Part shown: one piece after another, positions 9,652 through 18,400 of the stretch
How positions within the stretch are numbered: the stretch's first letter is position 1
Layout of the letters: every line of letters begins with the position of its first letter
Program-made: the position numbers and the translations under genes
The notes under the pieces: generated by a model
Databases searched by the model: none
Seen by the model: only the letters and a program-made list of their open reading frames with translations
Told to the model about the DNA's origin: nothing
Source: Lysobacter sp. 5GHs7-4
GTDB lineage: Bacteria; Pseudomonadota; Gammaproteobacteria; Xanthomonadales; Xanthomonadaceae
Assembly (NCBI RefSeq): GCF_021284765.1
Contig: NZ_CP089924.1
Location: 1,878,001 to 1,942,000 of the forward strand
Direction: 5' to 3'
DNA: 64,000 bases

Positions 9652-11747
9652 CCGCAGATTTTCGCCAATAAAGTGGCTTGTGCGGAATGGGGCATGGCGT
9701 CGCCTTGCGGCACGGCCCGGTCGTAGCCGCCGTCGGCGCGCAGTTCCCAGGCGTTGAGGTTGTCGGCCAGGTAGTTGCTCAGGGCCTCATCAAAGACGCG
9801 TTCGGCCAGGGCCGGGTCGAGGATGGGGAAGCCGGTCTCGACCCGGCGCAGCAGGTTGCGCTCCAGCCAGTCGGCGCTGGAGCAGAACAGGTCGGGCTCG
9901 CCGTCGTTGCCGAACCAGTAGACGCGGTGGTGTTCGAGGAAGCGGCCGACGATGGAGCGCACGCGGATGTTGTCCGACACGCCGGGCACGCCGGGGCGCA
10001 GGGTGCAGGCGCCGCGCACGATCAGGTCGATCTGCACCCCGGCCTGCGAGGCCTGGTACAGCGCGCGGATCACCTGCGGCTCGTTGAGGGCGTTCATCTT
10101 GGCGACGATGCGCGCCGGCCTGCCGGCGCGTGCATGCTTGGTCTCGCGGTCGATGCGCTTGAGCACGCCCGCGTGCAGGGTGAAGGGCGACTGCAGCAGG
10201 CGCTTGAGCTTCAGCGACGGCGCCAGGCCGGACAGCTGCTGGAAGATCAGGTGCACGTCGTTGCCGATGTCCGGATCGGCGGTGATCAGGCCGAAGTCGG
10301 TGTACGCGCGCGCGGTGCCGCTGTGGTAGTTGCCGGTGCCCAGGTGCACGTAGCGGCGCAGCTTGCGGCCCTCGCGGCGCACGATCAGCAGCATCTTGGC
10401 GTGGGTCTTGTAGCCGACCACGCCGTACACGACCTGCACGCCGGCCTCCTGCAGGCGGTCGGCCAGGCCCAGGTTGGCTTCCTCGTCGAAGCGCGCGCGC
10501 AGTTCGACCACCACGGTCACGTCCTTGCCGTTGCGCGCGGCCTGCACCAGCTGTTCGACGATCGGCGAATCCTTGCCGGCGCGGTACAGGGTCTGCTTGA
10601 TCGCCAGCACGTTCGGGTCTTCGGCGGCTTGGCGGATCAGCTCCAGCACCGGCGTGAACGCGTCGAAGGGATGGTGCAGCAGCACGTCGCCGTTGCCGAC
10701 CTTGTCGAACATGCTCTCCACGCCCGGCAGCTGGCGCTGCTGGTAGGGCGGGAACTTGAGTTCGGGGCGCTGGACCAGGTCGTAGACCTGGATCACGCGG
10801 TTGAGGTTGACCGGGCCGTTGATGCGGTAGACCGCGTTCTCGGGCAGGTCGAAGTTTTCCAGCAGGCTGCGCACGATCGGCTTGGGGCACTGCTCGGCGA
10901 TCTCCAGCCGCACCGCGCGCAGGTAGCCGCGCCCGACCAGCTCGTCGCGCAGGGCCAGGGCGATGTTGTCGACCTCCTCCTCGTCCACCAGCAGTTCGGA
11001 GTTGCGGGTCACGCGGAACTGGTAGGCGCCCTTGACGTCCATGCCCGGGAACAGCTCGTCGACGAAGGTCGACAGCACCGAGGACAGGAACACGAAATCG
11101 TGCTGTCCGCCGGACACGTTCTCCGGCATCTGGATGATGCGCGGCAGCGAGCGCGGCGCGCGCACGATGGCGAGGTTGCCGGCGCGGCCGAACGCGTCCT
11201 TGCCTTCCAGCACCACCACGATGTTGAGCGACTTGTTGAGGATCTTGGGGAACGGGTGCGCCGGGTCCAGGCCCAGCGGCGACAGCACTGGCATCACTTC
11301 CTCGCGGAAGTAGTTGCGCAGCCAGCGGGTCTGGGCGGCGTTCCAGGAGTCGCGTCCCAGCACGCGCACGCCGGCGTCGCGCAGGGCCGGGCGCAGCACT
11401 TCGTTCCAGCATTCGTACTGCGCCTTGACCAGGTCGGCGGCGCGGTCGTGGATGCGCGACAGCACGGTCGCCGGCGGCAGGCCGTCGGCGCCGGGAATCA
11501 GGCCCAGGTCCTGCGCATGGCGCAGGGTGCCGGCGCGGATCTCGAAGAACTCGTCGAGGTTGGTGCAGGAGATGCACAGGTACTTCAACCGCTCCAGCAG
11601 CGGCACCTGCGGGTCCTGCGCCTGCGCCAGCACGCGGAAGTTGAAATCCAGCTGCGACAGCTCGCGATTGAAGTACAGGCTGTGGTCGCGCAGCGGATCG
11701 GTGTCGTGGCCGGCGTCGGACAGCGTGTTGGTGAGGGCGGCGTTCAT
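9648..11747 (-). CDS. ppk1: Polyphosphate kinase 1
   Basis: A 699-residue enzyme that reversibly makes polyphosphate from ATP. The N-terminal domain starts with the typical YFNRELSQLDFN block, and the catalytic phospholipase-D-like domains include HLGTGNYHSGTARAYTD, which holds the phosphorylated histidine. Length fits PPK1. The ATG at 11747 is chosen because it puts the conserved block near residue 20; a longer frame to 11813 adds an unlikely Pro-rich leader. It follows phoR by 97 bp on the same strand and overlaps ppx, which fits control by phosphate starvation. Confidence 0.95.
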   Translation of the reverse strand: MNAALTNTLSDAGHDTDPLRDHSLYFNRELSQLDFNFRVLAQAQDPQVPLLERLKYLCISCTNLDEFFEIRAGTLRHAQDLGLIPGADGLPPATVLSRIHDRAADLVKAQYECWNEVLRPALRDAGVRVLGRDSWNAAQTRWLRNYFREEVMPVLSPLGLDPAHPFPKILNKSLNIVVVLEGKDAFGRAGNLAIVRAPRSLPRIIQMPENVSGGQHDFVFLSSVLSTFVDELFPGMDVKGAYQFRVTRNSELLVDEEEVDNIALALRDELVGRGYLRAVRLEIAEQCPKPIVRSLLENFDLPENAVYRINGPVNLNRVIQVYDLVQRPELKFPPYQQRQLPGVESMFDKVGNGDVLLHHPFDAFTPVLELIRQAAEDPNVLAIKQTLYRAGKDSPIVEQLVQAARNGKDVTVVVELRARFDEEANLGLADRLQEAGVQVVYGVVGYKTHAKMLLIVRREGRKLRRYVHLGTGNYHSGTARAYTDFGLITADPDIGNDVHLIFQQLSGLAPSLKLKRLLQSPFTLHAGVLKRIDRETKHARAGRPARIVAKMNALNEPQVIRALYQASQAGVQIDLIVRGACTLRPGVPGVSDNIRVRSIVGRFLEHHRVYWFGNDGEPDLFCSSADWLERNLLRRVETGFPILDPALAERVFDEALSNYLADNLNAWELRADGGYDRAVPQGDAMPHSAQATLLAKICG

Positions 11748-11844
11748 GGCGGGCTCGAGATTCACGGGCGGGTCGCGCTGGAGGAGGGCGGGCGGCGGAC
11801 GGTCGGTACGCAACTATCGGAACAGGAGGATCGGGGCATGACGA

Positions 11845-13194
11845 TCAAGGCAACACGTCGGGCAGCGTATCGAGGTAAGCGTGATCGCGGCTGCGCATGC
11901 GGTCGACGCCGAAGTGGCAGGCGAAGCTGCTGCCGCGCCCGACCTCGCTGACGATCTCCAGCCGCGCCTGGTGCAGGTTCAGCACGTGCTTGACGATGGA
12001 CAGGCCCAGGCCGGTGCCGCCGCTTTCGCGCGAACGGCTGGTGGACACGCGGTAGAAGCGCTCGGTGATGCGCGGCAGGTGCGCGGCCGGGATGCCGTAG
12101 CCGCTGTCGATCACTTCCAGCACCACGCCGCGGCCGTTGCCGGCCTGTTCGGGGCGGAAGCGGATTTTGATCGAGCCGCCGGCCGGGGTGTAGCGGATCG
12201 CGTTGCTGACCAGGTTGGAGAAGGCGCTGTGCAGCTCCTTGTTGGAACCCCACAGGTCCACGCCGGCCAGATCCTCCATCGAGATCTCGTGGCGGCCCTG
12301 GCTCAGCGCCATCGCCTCGCGCTTGAGCGTGGACAGCATCGAGGACATGGCCACGGTTTCCTCGGCCGGCAGGCTGTCCTGCGATTCCAGCCGCGACAGC
12401 ATCAGCAGGTCCTCGACCAGTTGGGTCATGCGCTGCGACTGGCGCTGCATCTCGGCCAGCATCGGCGCCCAGTCCGGGTGCTCGCTGGGGTCCAGCATGT
12501 CGAGGTAGCCGTGCACCACGGTCAGCGGCGTGCGCAGCTCGTGCGAGACGTTGGCGACGAAGTCGCGCCGCATCTGCTCCAACTGCAGCAGGCGGCTGAC
12601 GTCGCGCGCCACCAGCAGCCACAGGTTTTCCGAGTACGGGATCAGGCGCAGGCTCAGCGTCGCCGACGGGTTCCACGGCGAGGCGGCTTCCAGCGGTTCG
12701 GCGTTGCGCCCCGCGGCCAGCCAGTGCGACAGCTGCAGCGGCTGCAGCTTCTGCGACAGCGAGCCGCCGATGTCGCGCGGATAGCGCAGGCCGAGCAGGC
12801 CGTTGGCGGCCTGGTTGAACCACTGGATGCGCTGGCTGTTGCGTTCCACCACCACGATCGCGTCGGGCAGCGCGGCGGCGGCGGCGCGGTAGGCGCGCAG
12901 CATCTCGATCAGGCGCCGCTTGCGTCCGCGCATCTCGGCCTGGCTGCGGTGCAGCAGGCGGTCGAGTTCGTTCCAGATGCCTTCGCCCAGCGGCGGCGTC
13001 AGGCGCTGGCGCGCGGTCAGGCGGATCAGCACGCTGCGCAGCCGCCAGTAATGCCAGGCGACCACGCTCAGCGCGGCCAGCGTCACCACCGGCCAGGGGT
13101 GGCCGATCGCCAGACCGGCCACGGCCGCGGCCACCAGGACCAGCAACAGCTGTCCCAGGGTGCGGAACCAGGCGGATCGGGCGCGGGGTGGCAT
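11845..13194 (-). CDS. phoR: Phosphate regulon sensor histidine kinase PhoR
   Basis: A 449-residue inner-membrane kinase that senses phosphate status and phosphorylates PhoB. Two hydrophobic segments (about 13-30 and 34-52) are followed by a PAS domain (about 100-200), the H box NVSHELRTPL with His218, and the ATPase domain with NLVSNAIRYTP, DSGYGIP and GTGLGLSIVKH. The ATG at 13194 starts 11 bp after the phoB stop; an in-frame TTG at 13203 is less likely. The layout with two membrane segments and no large periplasmic loop matches PhoR rather than a ligand-binding sensor. Confidence 0.93.
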   Translation of the reverse strand: MPPRARSAWFRTLGQLLLVLVAAAVAGLAIGHPWPVVTLAALSVVAWHYWRLRSVLIRLTARQRLTPPLGEGIWNELDRLLHRSQAEMRGRKRRLIEMLRAYRAAAAALPDAIVVVERNSQRIQWFNQAANGLLGLRYPRDIGGSLSQKLQPLQLSHWLAAGRNAEPLEAASPWNPSATLSLRLIPYSENLWLLVARDVSRLLQLEQMRRDFVANVSHELRTPLTVVHGYLDMLDPSEHPDWAPMLAEMQRQSQRMTQLVEDLLMLSRLESQDSLPAEETVAMSSMLSTLKREAMALSQGRHEISMEDLAGVDLWGSNKELHSAFSNLVSNAIRYTPAGGSIKIRFRPEQAGNGRGVVLEVIDSGYGIPAAHLPRITERFYRVSTSRSRESGGTGLGLSIVKHVLNLHQARLEIVSEVGRGSSFACHFGVDRMRSRDHAYLDTLPDVLP

Positions 13195-13205
13195 ACCCGC
13201 CAAGC

Positions 13206-13913
13206 TTACGCGGCGAGCGAGGCGGAAAAACGATACCCGGCGCCGCGCACCGTCTGGACCATACCGTCGAGACGGTGCGGTTCCAGGGTCTTGCGCAGGC
13301 GGCGGATGTGCACGTCGACCGTGCGCTCCTCGACATAGACGCTGCCGCCCCAGACGTGGTCCAGCAGCTGCGTGCGCGAGTACACGCGCTCGGGATGGGT
13401 CATGAAGAAGTGCAGCAGGCGGTACTCGGTGGGGCCGATCTGCACCGCCTGGTCGCCGCCGTCGCCCTGGGCGAACACGCGGTGGGCGGCGCCGTCGATG
13501 CGCAGCGGGCCGATGCCGACGCTGCCGTCCTCGTCGTCCTCGCGCGAGCGGCGCAGCACGGCGCGGATGCGCGCCAGCAGTTCGCGCGCCGAGAACGGCT
13601 TGACCACGTAGTCGTCGACGCCGGCTTCCAGGCCGCCGACGCGGTCGTTCTCTTCGCCGCGCGCGGTCAGCATGATGATCGGGATCTCGCGGGTCAGCGA
13701 TTCCTTGCGCCAGCGCCGCGCCAGCTCCAGGCCGCTGGTGCCGGGCAGCATCCAGTCCAGCAGGATCAGGTCGGGGACGCGGTCGGCGATCGCCGCCTGG
13801 GCCTCGCGCGCGTCGCCGGCATGGATCGGGTCGTACTCGCCCTTGCGCAGGGCAAAGGAGACCATGTCGCGGATGGCGGGTTCGTCTTCGACTATGAGGA
13901 TGCGCTTCTGCAC
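13206..13913 (-). CDS. phoB: Phosphate regulon response regulator PhoB
   Basis: A 235-residue OmpR-type regulator. The receiver domain (1-120) has acidic residues Glu9-Asp10, phospho-acceptor Asp53 in LLDWMLPG and the conserved KP near 105. The winged-helix domain (about 135-230) ends with the usual RTVDVHIRRLRKTLE and VRGAGYRF motifs. It activates phosphate-starvation genes by binding Pho boxes. A Pho-box-like direct repeat lies 86 bp upstream, which would allow autoregulation. It begins the unit phoB-phoR-ppk-ppx. Confidence 0.95.
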   Translation of the reverse strand: MQKRILIVEDEPAIRDMVSFALRKGEYDPIHAGDAREAQAAIADRVPDLILLDWMLPGTSGLELARRWRKESLTREIPIIMLTARGEENDRVGGLEAGVDDYVVKPFSARELLARIRAVLRRSREDDEDGSVGIGPLRIDGAAHRVFAQGDGGDQAVQIGPTEYRLLHFFMTHPERVYSRTQLLDHVWGGSVYVEERTVDVHIRRLRKTLEPHRLDGMVQTVRGAGYRFSASLAA

Positions 13914-13998
13914 GCGGTCACCGGGGGAGTGGAGGCGGGTCGGCGGAATGCCCCGGAAAACAGGGCTCCTGGAAACCGCGCCAGTACACTACCGTTTT

Positions 13999-14016
13999 GT
14001 GACGCCCGCGTGACAC
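13999..14016 (-). promoter_or_regulatory. Candidate Pho box upstream of phoB
   Basis: Read on the minus strand, this is GTGTCAC-GCGG-GCGTCAC: two 7-bp direct half-sites with a 4-bp spacer. That is the PhoB-binding architecture (consensus CTGTCAT, N4, CTGTCAC). A possible -10, TAGTGT, begins 7 bp further downstream. The match is imperfect at the first base of each half and at the second base of the downstream half. Confidence 0.5.
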
Positions 14017-14095
14017 TGTCGCAAACGCCGGGAACGGCAATGCGCGAACAGCGACGGGGTGCCCATAACCGCCCGCGGCCATCGCCGACCCGCGT

Positions 14096-15736
14096 TCAGC
14101 GCCTGCGCAGATCCTCGTCCTTCACGCCCTGGCGCCGCAGCTCCAGCACGGTCGGGGTGATCGCGGCGATCCGCGCCTCGATGCGGGCGCGGGCGTAGTA
14201 ATCCAGCTCGGGACGCTTCTTGAGGGTGTTGAGCTGGACCAGGGCCTGTTCCGGGCGTCCGCCGAGGTAGGCGGCCTCGGCATAGGCCTCGCCGGCGCGG
14301 ATCGGGTCGCCCGCGATCTCACAGGCGCGTGCGAACGCGCGCTGGAACAGCGCGTCCTCGCTGGAGGCGCCCATCAGCGGCCGCAGCACCGCCTGCGCGC
14401 GCTTGCCGGCCTCGACCGTGTTGCGCTCGGACAGGGTGCGGGCGTAGGTCAGGGCGACCGCGCGGTTGTTGGGCATCTGCCGCAGCAGCGATTCGAAGCG
14501 CGCGTCGGCCGTGGCGGTCTTGCCGCTCTGGGCCTCGGCCTCGCTCAGCGCCAAGCTCAACCACAGGTGGCCGGGGTGCTGCTCCAACAGTTCGGCGAAC
14601 ACCGGCGCCGCCGCGCCGGCCTGATTGGCGCGCATGCGCGCCACCGCCAGGCCGTAGCGCTGGGCGTCGTCCAGCTTGGCCTTGCCCAGGCGCTCGTACT
14701 CGGCGATGGCGTCGCGCGGCGACTCGGCGCTGAGCACGCGCATGCGCTCGCGCGCGAACTCGAAGAAGCCGGTGTCGCCGCCGGACAGCGCATAGCCCTG
14801 CAGGCGCAGCCCGTTGGGCACCAGCGGGTTGTCCAGCCCACGCGAGTCGCTGGGCAGGGTGTAGCCGTTCTTGGGGATGCGCTCGCTGCGCGTGGCGTTG
14901 GGCGTGTTGGTGGTGGCGATCACCGTGCTGCGCTCGATCTGCTCGGCGCGCGCCTTGGCCTCGCTGATGCGCGTGGTGGTGACCGGGTGGGTCAGCAGGT
15001 AGTCGGGCGTGGGGCCGAAGTAGCCGGCTTTGTTGCTGCGCGACTTGGCCTGCATCTTGGCGAAGAAATCCGCCATCGCCGCCGGGTCGTACTGGCTGCG
15101 CGCCAGGGTCTGGATGCCCAGGCGGTCGGCCTCGGATTCGTTGGAACGGGTGTAGTCGATCTGGCGCTGCTGCATCAGGCCCATCGCCGAGACCATCGCC
15201 GCCTGCGCGGCGTCGTCGGCGGAATTGCCGCCGGCGGCCTGGGCGGCGACGATCGCGCCCAGCATCGCCAACAGGATCGGCAGCTGGTCGCGCTGCGCGC
15301 GCTCGACGCCGCGCAGCACGTGCTGCTGGGTGACGTGGGCGATTTCGTGCGACAGCACCGCGGCCACTTCGTCCTCGCGCTCGGCCGCCAGCACCAGGCC
15401 GACGTTCACGCCGATATAGCCGCCGAGGGTGGCGAAGGCGTTGATCTGGCGCTGGCGCATCACGAAGAAGGTGAAGGGCTGGCGCGGGCGGTCGCTGCTG
15501 GCGGCCAGGCGCGTGCCCAGGGTGTCCAGCCAGCTGTTGATCAGCGGGTCTTCCAGCAGATAGTCGTAGTGGCGCAGCTGCGCCAGCAGCATCGCGCCGT
15601 ATTCGCGCTCCTGCGCCGGGGTCAGCAGTTCGCCGGCGGACGAGCCGATGTCGGGCAGGCTCGATTCCTGGGCCGGCGCGCAGACGCTGGCGACGGCGAG
15701 GGTGATGGCGGCGGAGAGCAGGGCGATACGGCGCAA
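14096..15736 (-). CDS. bepA: M48 family metalloprotease, BepA-like, with TPR domain
   Basis: A 546-residue periplasmic zinc protease of the BepA (YfgC) type, which in E. coli repairs or degrades misassembled outer-membrane proteins such as LptD. A signal peptide precedes the M48 domain with HEIAH (His130, Glu131, His134) and the third ligand in NESEAD. The C-terminal ~200 residues are TPR-like. I prefer a TTG start at 15736: GAGGA lies 8 bp upstream and translation begins directly with a classic signal peptide. An in-frame ATG at 15826 would add 30 residues of Arg/His-rich leader. The gene name rests on architecture. Confidence 0.88.
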   Translation of the reverse strand: MRRIALLSAAITLAVASVCAPAQESSLPDIGSSAGELLTPAQEREYGAMLLAQLRHYDYLLEDPLINSWLDTLGTRLAASSDRPRQPFTFFVMRQRQINAFATLGGYIGVNVGLVLAAEREDEVAAVLSHEIAHVTQQHVLRGVERAQRDQLPILLAMLGAIVAAQAAGGNSADDAAQAAMVSAMGLMQQRQIDYTRSNESEADRLGIQTLARSQYDPAAMADFFAKMQAKSRSNKAGYFGPTPDYLLTHPVTTTRISEAKARAEQIERSTVIATTNTPNATRSERIPKNGYTLPSDSRGLDNPLVPNGLRLQGYALSGGDTGFFEFARERMRVLSAESPRDAIAEYERLGKAKLDDAQRYGLAVARMRANQAGAAAPVFAELLEQHPGHLWLSLALSEAEAQSGKTATADARFESLLRQMPNNRAVALTYARTLSERNTVEAGKRAQAVLRPLMGASSEDALFQRAFARACEIAGDPIRAGEAYAEAAYLGGRPEQALVQLNTLKKRPELDYYARARIEARIAAITPTVLELRRQGVKDEDLRRR

Positions 15737-15975
15737 GCAGGCGTTCCTCGGTCGCGGGTGGTGCGGGCGGCGGGTGCACGTTCGCACGGCAGAATGCGGC
15801 CCGCCACGTCCGGCGGTGTGAATCATCCATTAATCGGACCGCCGATCGGCACAGTCCGCACGGGGGCGCACGGTGCCGATGGACGACAGCGTTCCGCAGG
15901 CGCGGTTTAATGGTGCGCCATGCGGGCCCATATTCGACCGCAGGCACCCCGCCAAGTTTCATCCGGAGAACCGTC

Positions 15976-16266
15976 TTGAGCGCCAACGACACCGCGCCGC
16001 ACGCACCGCCCGAGAAGATCGTGATCTATACCACCGCGATCTGTCCCTATTGCGTGGCCGCGAAGAACTTCCTGAAGAGCAAGGGCGAGTCCTGGACCGA
16101 GGTCCGGATCGACCTGGATCCGGCCGAACGGCAGAAGATGATGGCGCTGACGCGCCGCACCAGCGTGCCGCAGATCTTTATCCGCGGCACCCACGTCGGC
16201 GGCTACGACGACATGATCGCGCTGCATCGCGCGGGCGGCCTGGAGCCGCTGCTGGCGGGCGTCTGA
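15976..16266 (+). CDS. grxC: Glutaredoxin 3
   Basis: A 96-residue cytoplasmic thiol oxidoreductase that uses glutathione. The active site is CPYC (Cys23, Cys26), followed by the TSVPQIFI cis-proline block and HVGGYDD, which binds glutathione. Length is normal for glutaredoxin 3. The start is a TTG with GGAGA seven bases upstream; an ATG at 15910 would add 22 residues with no homology-like character. It is divergent from the M48 protease gene. Confidence 0.92.
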   Translation: MSANDTAPHAPPEKIVIYTTAICPYCVAAKNFLKSKGESWTEVRIDLDPAERQKMMALTRRTSVPQIFIRGTHVGGYDDMIALHRAGGLEPLLAGV

Positions 16267-16369
16267 CGCCGCCGGCATTCGCGTACCGTCCGGCGCCGGG
16301 CGGTCCTGCTTCCCTGTTCGTTGCCGGCATCGCCATGCCGGCCGCGCGCCTTACCTTCAGGAGTCACCC

Positions 16370-16765
16370 GTGAGCAACGACAGCACCGAAAGCGACCGCG
16401 TCGCCGAGTTCACCGCGTTCCGCAAGCGCATGAACGAGCGCATCCTGGCCGAGCCCAACCAGGTCGTGCGGCGCTTCTTCGCGCTCGACACCCAGACCTA
16501 CCAGCCCGGCGCGCTGGACCTGAAGACCAAGGAGTTGCTGGGCCTGGTCGCCTCGATGGTGCTGCGCTGCGACGACTGCATCAGCTACCACGTCGCCCAG
16601 TGCAAGGAAGCCGGCGTCAACCGCGACGAAATGTTCGAAGCCTTCTCGGTCGGCCTGGTCGTCGGCGGCTCGATCGTGATCCCGCACCTGCGCCGCGCGG
16701 TGGATTTCCTCGACAAGCTGGAACAAGGCGAAGCCGCGGCGCCCGCCGGTCACGACCACGGCTGA
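16370..16765 (+). CDS. Carboxymuconolactone decarboxylase (AhpD-like) family protein
   Basis: A 131-residue, mostly helical protein. The AhpD-type motif RCDDCISYH supplies the redox Cys67 and Cys70 and the nearby His74, suggesting a peroxidase-linked or disulfide-reductase role rather than true decarboxylation. The C-terminus is Ala/Gly-rich and ends in HDHG. It starts at GTG with CAGGAG upstream. It follows grxC by about 100 bp, and both are thiol-redox proteins, so a shared oxidative-stress role is a reasonable inference. Confidence 0.88.
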   Translation: MSNDSTESDRVAEFTAFRKRMNERILAEPNQVVRRFFALDTQTYQPGALDLKTKELLGLVASMVLRCDDCISYHVAQCKEAGVNRDEMFEAFSVGLVVGGSIVIPHLRRAVDFLDKLEQGEAAAPAGHDHG

Positions 16766-16777
16766 GCGCCGCTCTTG

Positions 16778-16812
16778 CCTCCCCCTTTGGAAAAGGGGGA
16801 TTGAGGGGGATT
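16778..16812. repeat. Single copy of the C5-T/A-G5 hairpin repeat
   Basis: CCCCCTTTGG-AAAAGGGGG is followed by ATTGAGGGGGATTC, matching the right end of the element at 7562-7594. It lies just downstream of the AhpD-like gene and could act as its transcript end. Confidence 0.75.
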
Positions 16813-17033
16813 CGCTCCTGCTTCGGCTGTTCCCCGACCTCAGGTCCGAATAGGCCGTGCACCGGCCACACCTGAACGCGAGTTCAGCCTACAGCCCGCC
16901 TCCAGCACCCCCGACCATCGTCCAATACGCCTGCGAATGCAGGCCGCGGCCGCTTCCGGCATAATTACGGGGCTCGCACCTTTGTTTGCGCCGCGCCGCT
17001 TGCGCCGCGCCCTATCGCTGGAAGAATTCCCTC

Positions 17034-18047
17034 ATGACGCAAACCATTACGGTCATCCGTGGCGACGGCATCGGCCCGGAGATCATGGACGCCACCCTGC
17101 ACGTGCTCGACGCCATGAACGTCGGCCTGTCCTACGAATTCGCCGATGCCGGCCTGGTCGCCCTGGAGAAGCACGGCGAACTGCTGCCGCAGGCCACCAT
17201 GGATTCGATCCGCAAGCACCGCATCGCGCTGAAGAGCCCGCTGACCACGCCGGTCGGCGAGGGCTTCAGCTCGATCAACGTCGAGCTGCGCAAGCGCTTC
17301 GACCTGTACGCCAACGTGCGTCCGGCCAAGTCGTTCCCGAACACCAAGTCGCGCTTCCCGTCGGGCGTGGACCTGATCACCGTGCGCGAGAACACCGAAG
17401 GCGCCTACATCGGTGAAGGCCAGACCTTGTCGGAAGACGGCGAGACCGCGCTGCTCACCCAGAAGGTGACCCGCCGCGGTTCCGAGCGCATCGTGCGCTA
17501 CGCCTTCGACCTGGCCCGCAAGACCGGCCGCAAGAAGGTCACCGTGGTGCACAAGGCCAACATCCTGAAGTCGACCTCGGGCCTGTTTCTGAAGACCGCG
17601 CGCGAAGTGGCGCAGCAGTACCCGGACATCCAGTGCAACGAGATGATCGTGGACAACACCTGCATGCAGCTGGTGATGCGTCCGGAGCAGTTCGACATCA
17701 TCGTCACCACCAACCTGTTCGGCGACATCATCTCCGACCTGTGCGCGGGTCTGGTGGGCGGCCTGGGCCTGGCCCCGGGCGCCAACATCGGCACCGACGC
17801 GGCGATCTTCGAGGCCGTGCACGGCACCGCGCCGGACATCGCCGGTCAGGGCAAGGCCAACCCCTGCGCGTTGCTGCTGGGCGCGGCGCAGATGCTGGAC
17901 CACATCGGCCAGCCCGAGAAGGCGACCAAGCTGCGCGAGGCCATCATCGCCACGCTCGAAGCCAAGGATTCGCTGACCCCGGACCTGGGCGGCGAGGGCA
18001 ACACCATGTCCTTCGCCAAGGCGATCGCCCGCCGCGCCGCGGCCTGA
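17034..18047 (+). CDS. icd: Isocitrate dehydrogenase, NAD-dependent type
   Basis: A 337-residue cytoplasmic enzyme of the TCA cycle that oxidises isocitrate to 2-oxoglutarate. Family motifs are clear: GDGIGPEI at the start, substrate loop FSSINVELRKRFDLYANVRP, and NLFGDIISDL. The cofactor loop reads HGTAPDIAG, with Asp-Ile where NADP enzymes such as E. coli Icd have Lys-Tyr, which points to NAD. It is much shorter than E. coli Icd (416 residues) and resembles the mitochondrial-type enzymes. The ATG is preceded by GGAAGA; an upstream in-frame ATG-like start at 16986 is rejected. Confidence 0.92.
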   Translation: MTQTITVIRGDGIGPEIMDATLHVLDAMNVGLSYEFADAGLVALEKHGELLPQATMDSIRKHRIALKSPLTTPVGEGFSSINVELRKRFDLYANVRPAKSFPNTKSRFPSGVDLITVRENTEGAYIGEGQTLSEDGETALLTQKVTRRGSERIVRYAFDLARKTGRKKVTVVHKANILKSTSGLFLKTAREVAQQYPDIQCNEMIVDNTCMQLVMRPEQFDIIVTTNLFGDIISDLCAGLVGGLGLAPGANIGTDAAIFEAVHGTAPDIAGQGKANPCALLLGAAQMLDHIGQPEKATKLREAIIATLEAKDSLTPDLGGEGNTMSFAKAIARRAAA

Positions 18048-18400
18048 TCCTCGATCGCCACGCCGGTACCGCACGGGGCGCCTTCGGGCGCCTCGCTGCG
18101 TTTTGGGGCTTGCTTGGCCTGAGCCGCTTATTGCTTTTAGTCCCTCTACCGCTCGCGGGGTGAGGGGCGGCGTTTGCGAGCCATCGGCTCGCGCCGCATC
18201 GAACGCCCGACCGCTACGCGGCTGGGCCGGGGCGTGGGTTGGGATGAGGGCATGTGCCGCGCCGACCTTGGCCGGGGCGCCGTACCGCGGCCCCACCCGC
18301 CCCGCACCTGAACGGCCTACCGCCCCCCGTCCCAAGCCCTCGACAGCGCCCATGTTGCACCGCAGAATAGCGAACCTATTTGTTCCATTCGGATGAAGCG
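18048..18400. other. 353-bp intergenic region with a weak hairpin
   Basis: It contains GGCGCC-TTCG-GGCGCC at 18077-18092, a stable hairpin with only a short T run 12 bp later, which may end icd transcription. Around 18147-18185 there is CTCGCGGGGTGAGGGGC, perhaps a decayed palindromic repeat. I see no convincing gene. Confidence 0.5.

Noticed and set aside
9678..11951. Long open frame opposite ppk (about 757 codons)
   Set aside because: It is antisense to a clear ppk gene and rich in Ala, Val, Gln and His in the pattern created by complementing GC-rich codons. The same holds for long frames opposite lon (38451-41009), opgH (5495-7372), ppiD and tig.
18100..18396. Possible small gene between icd and the antiporter
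   Set aside because: The frame is Pro/Ala/Arg-rich with no homology-like features and overlaps a hairpin region.
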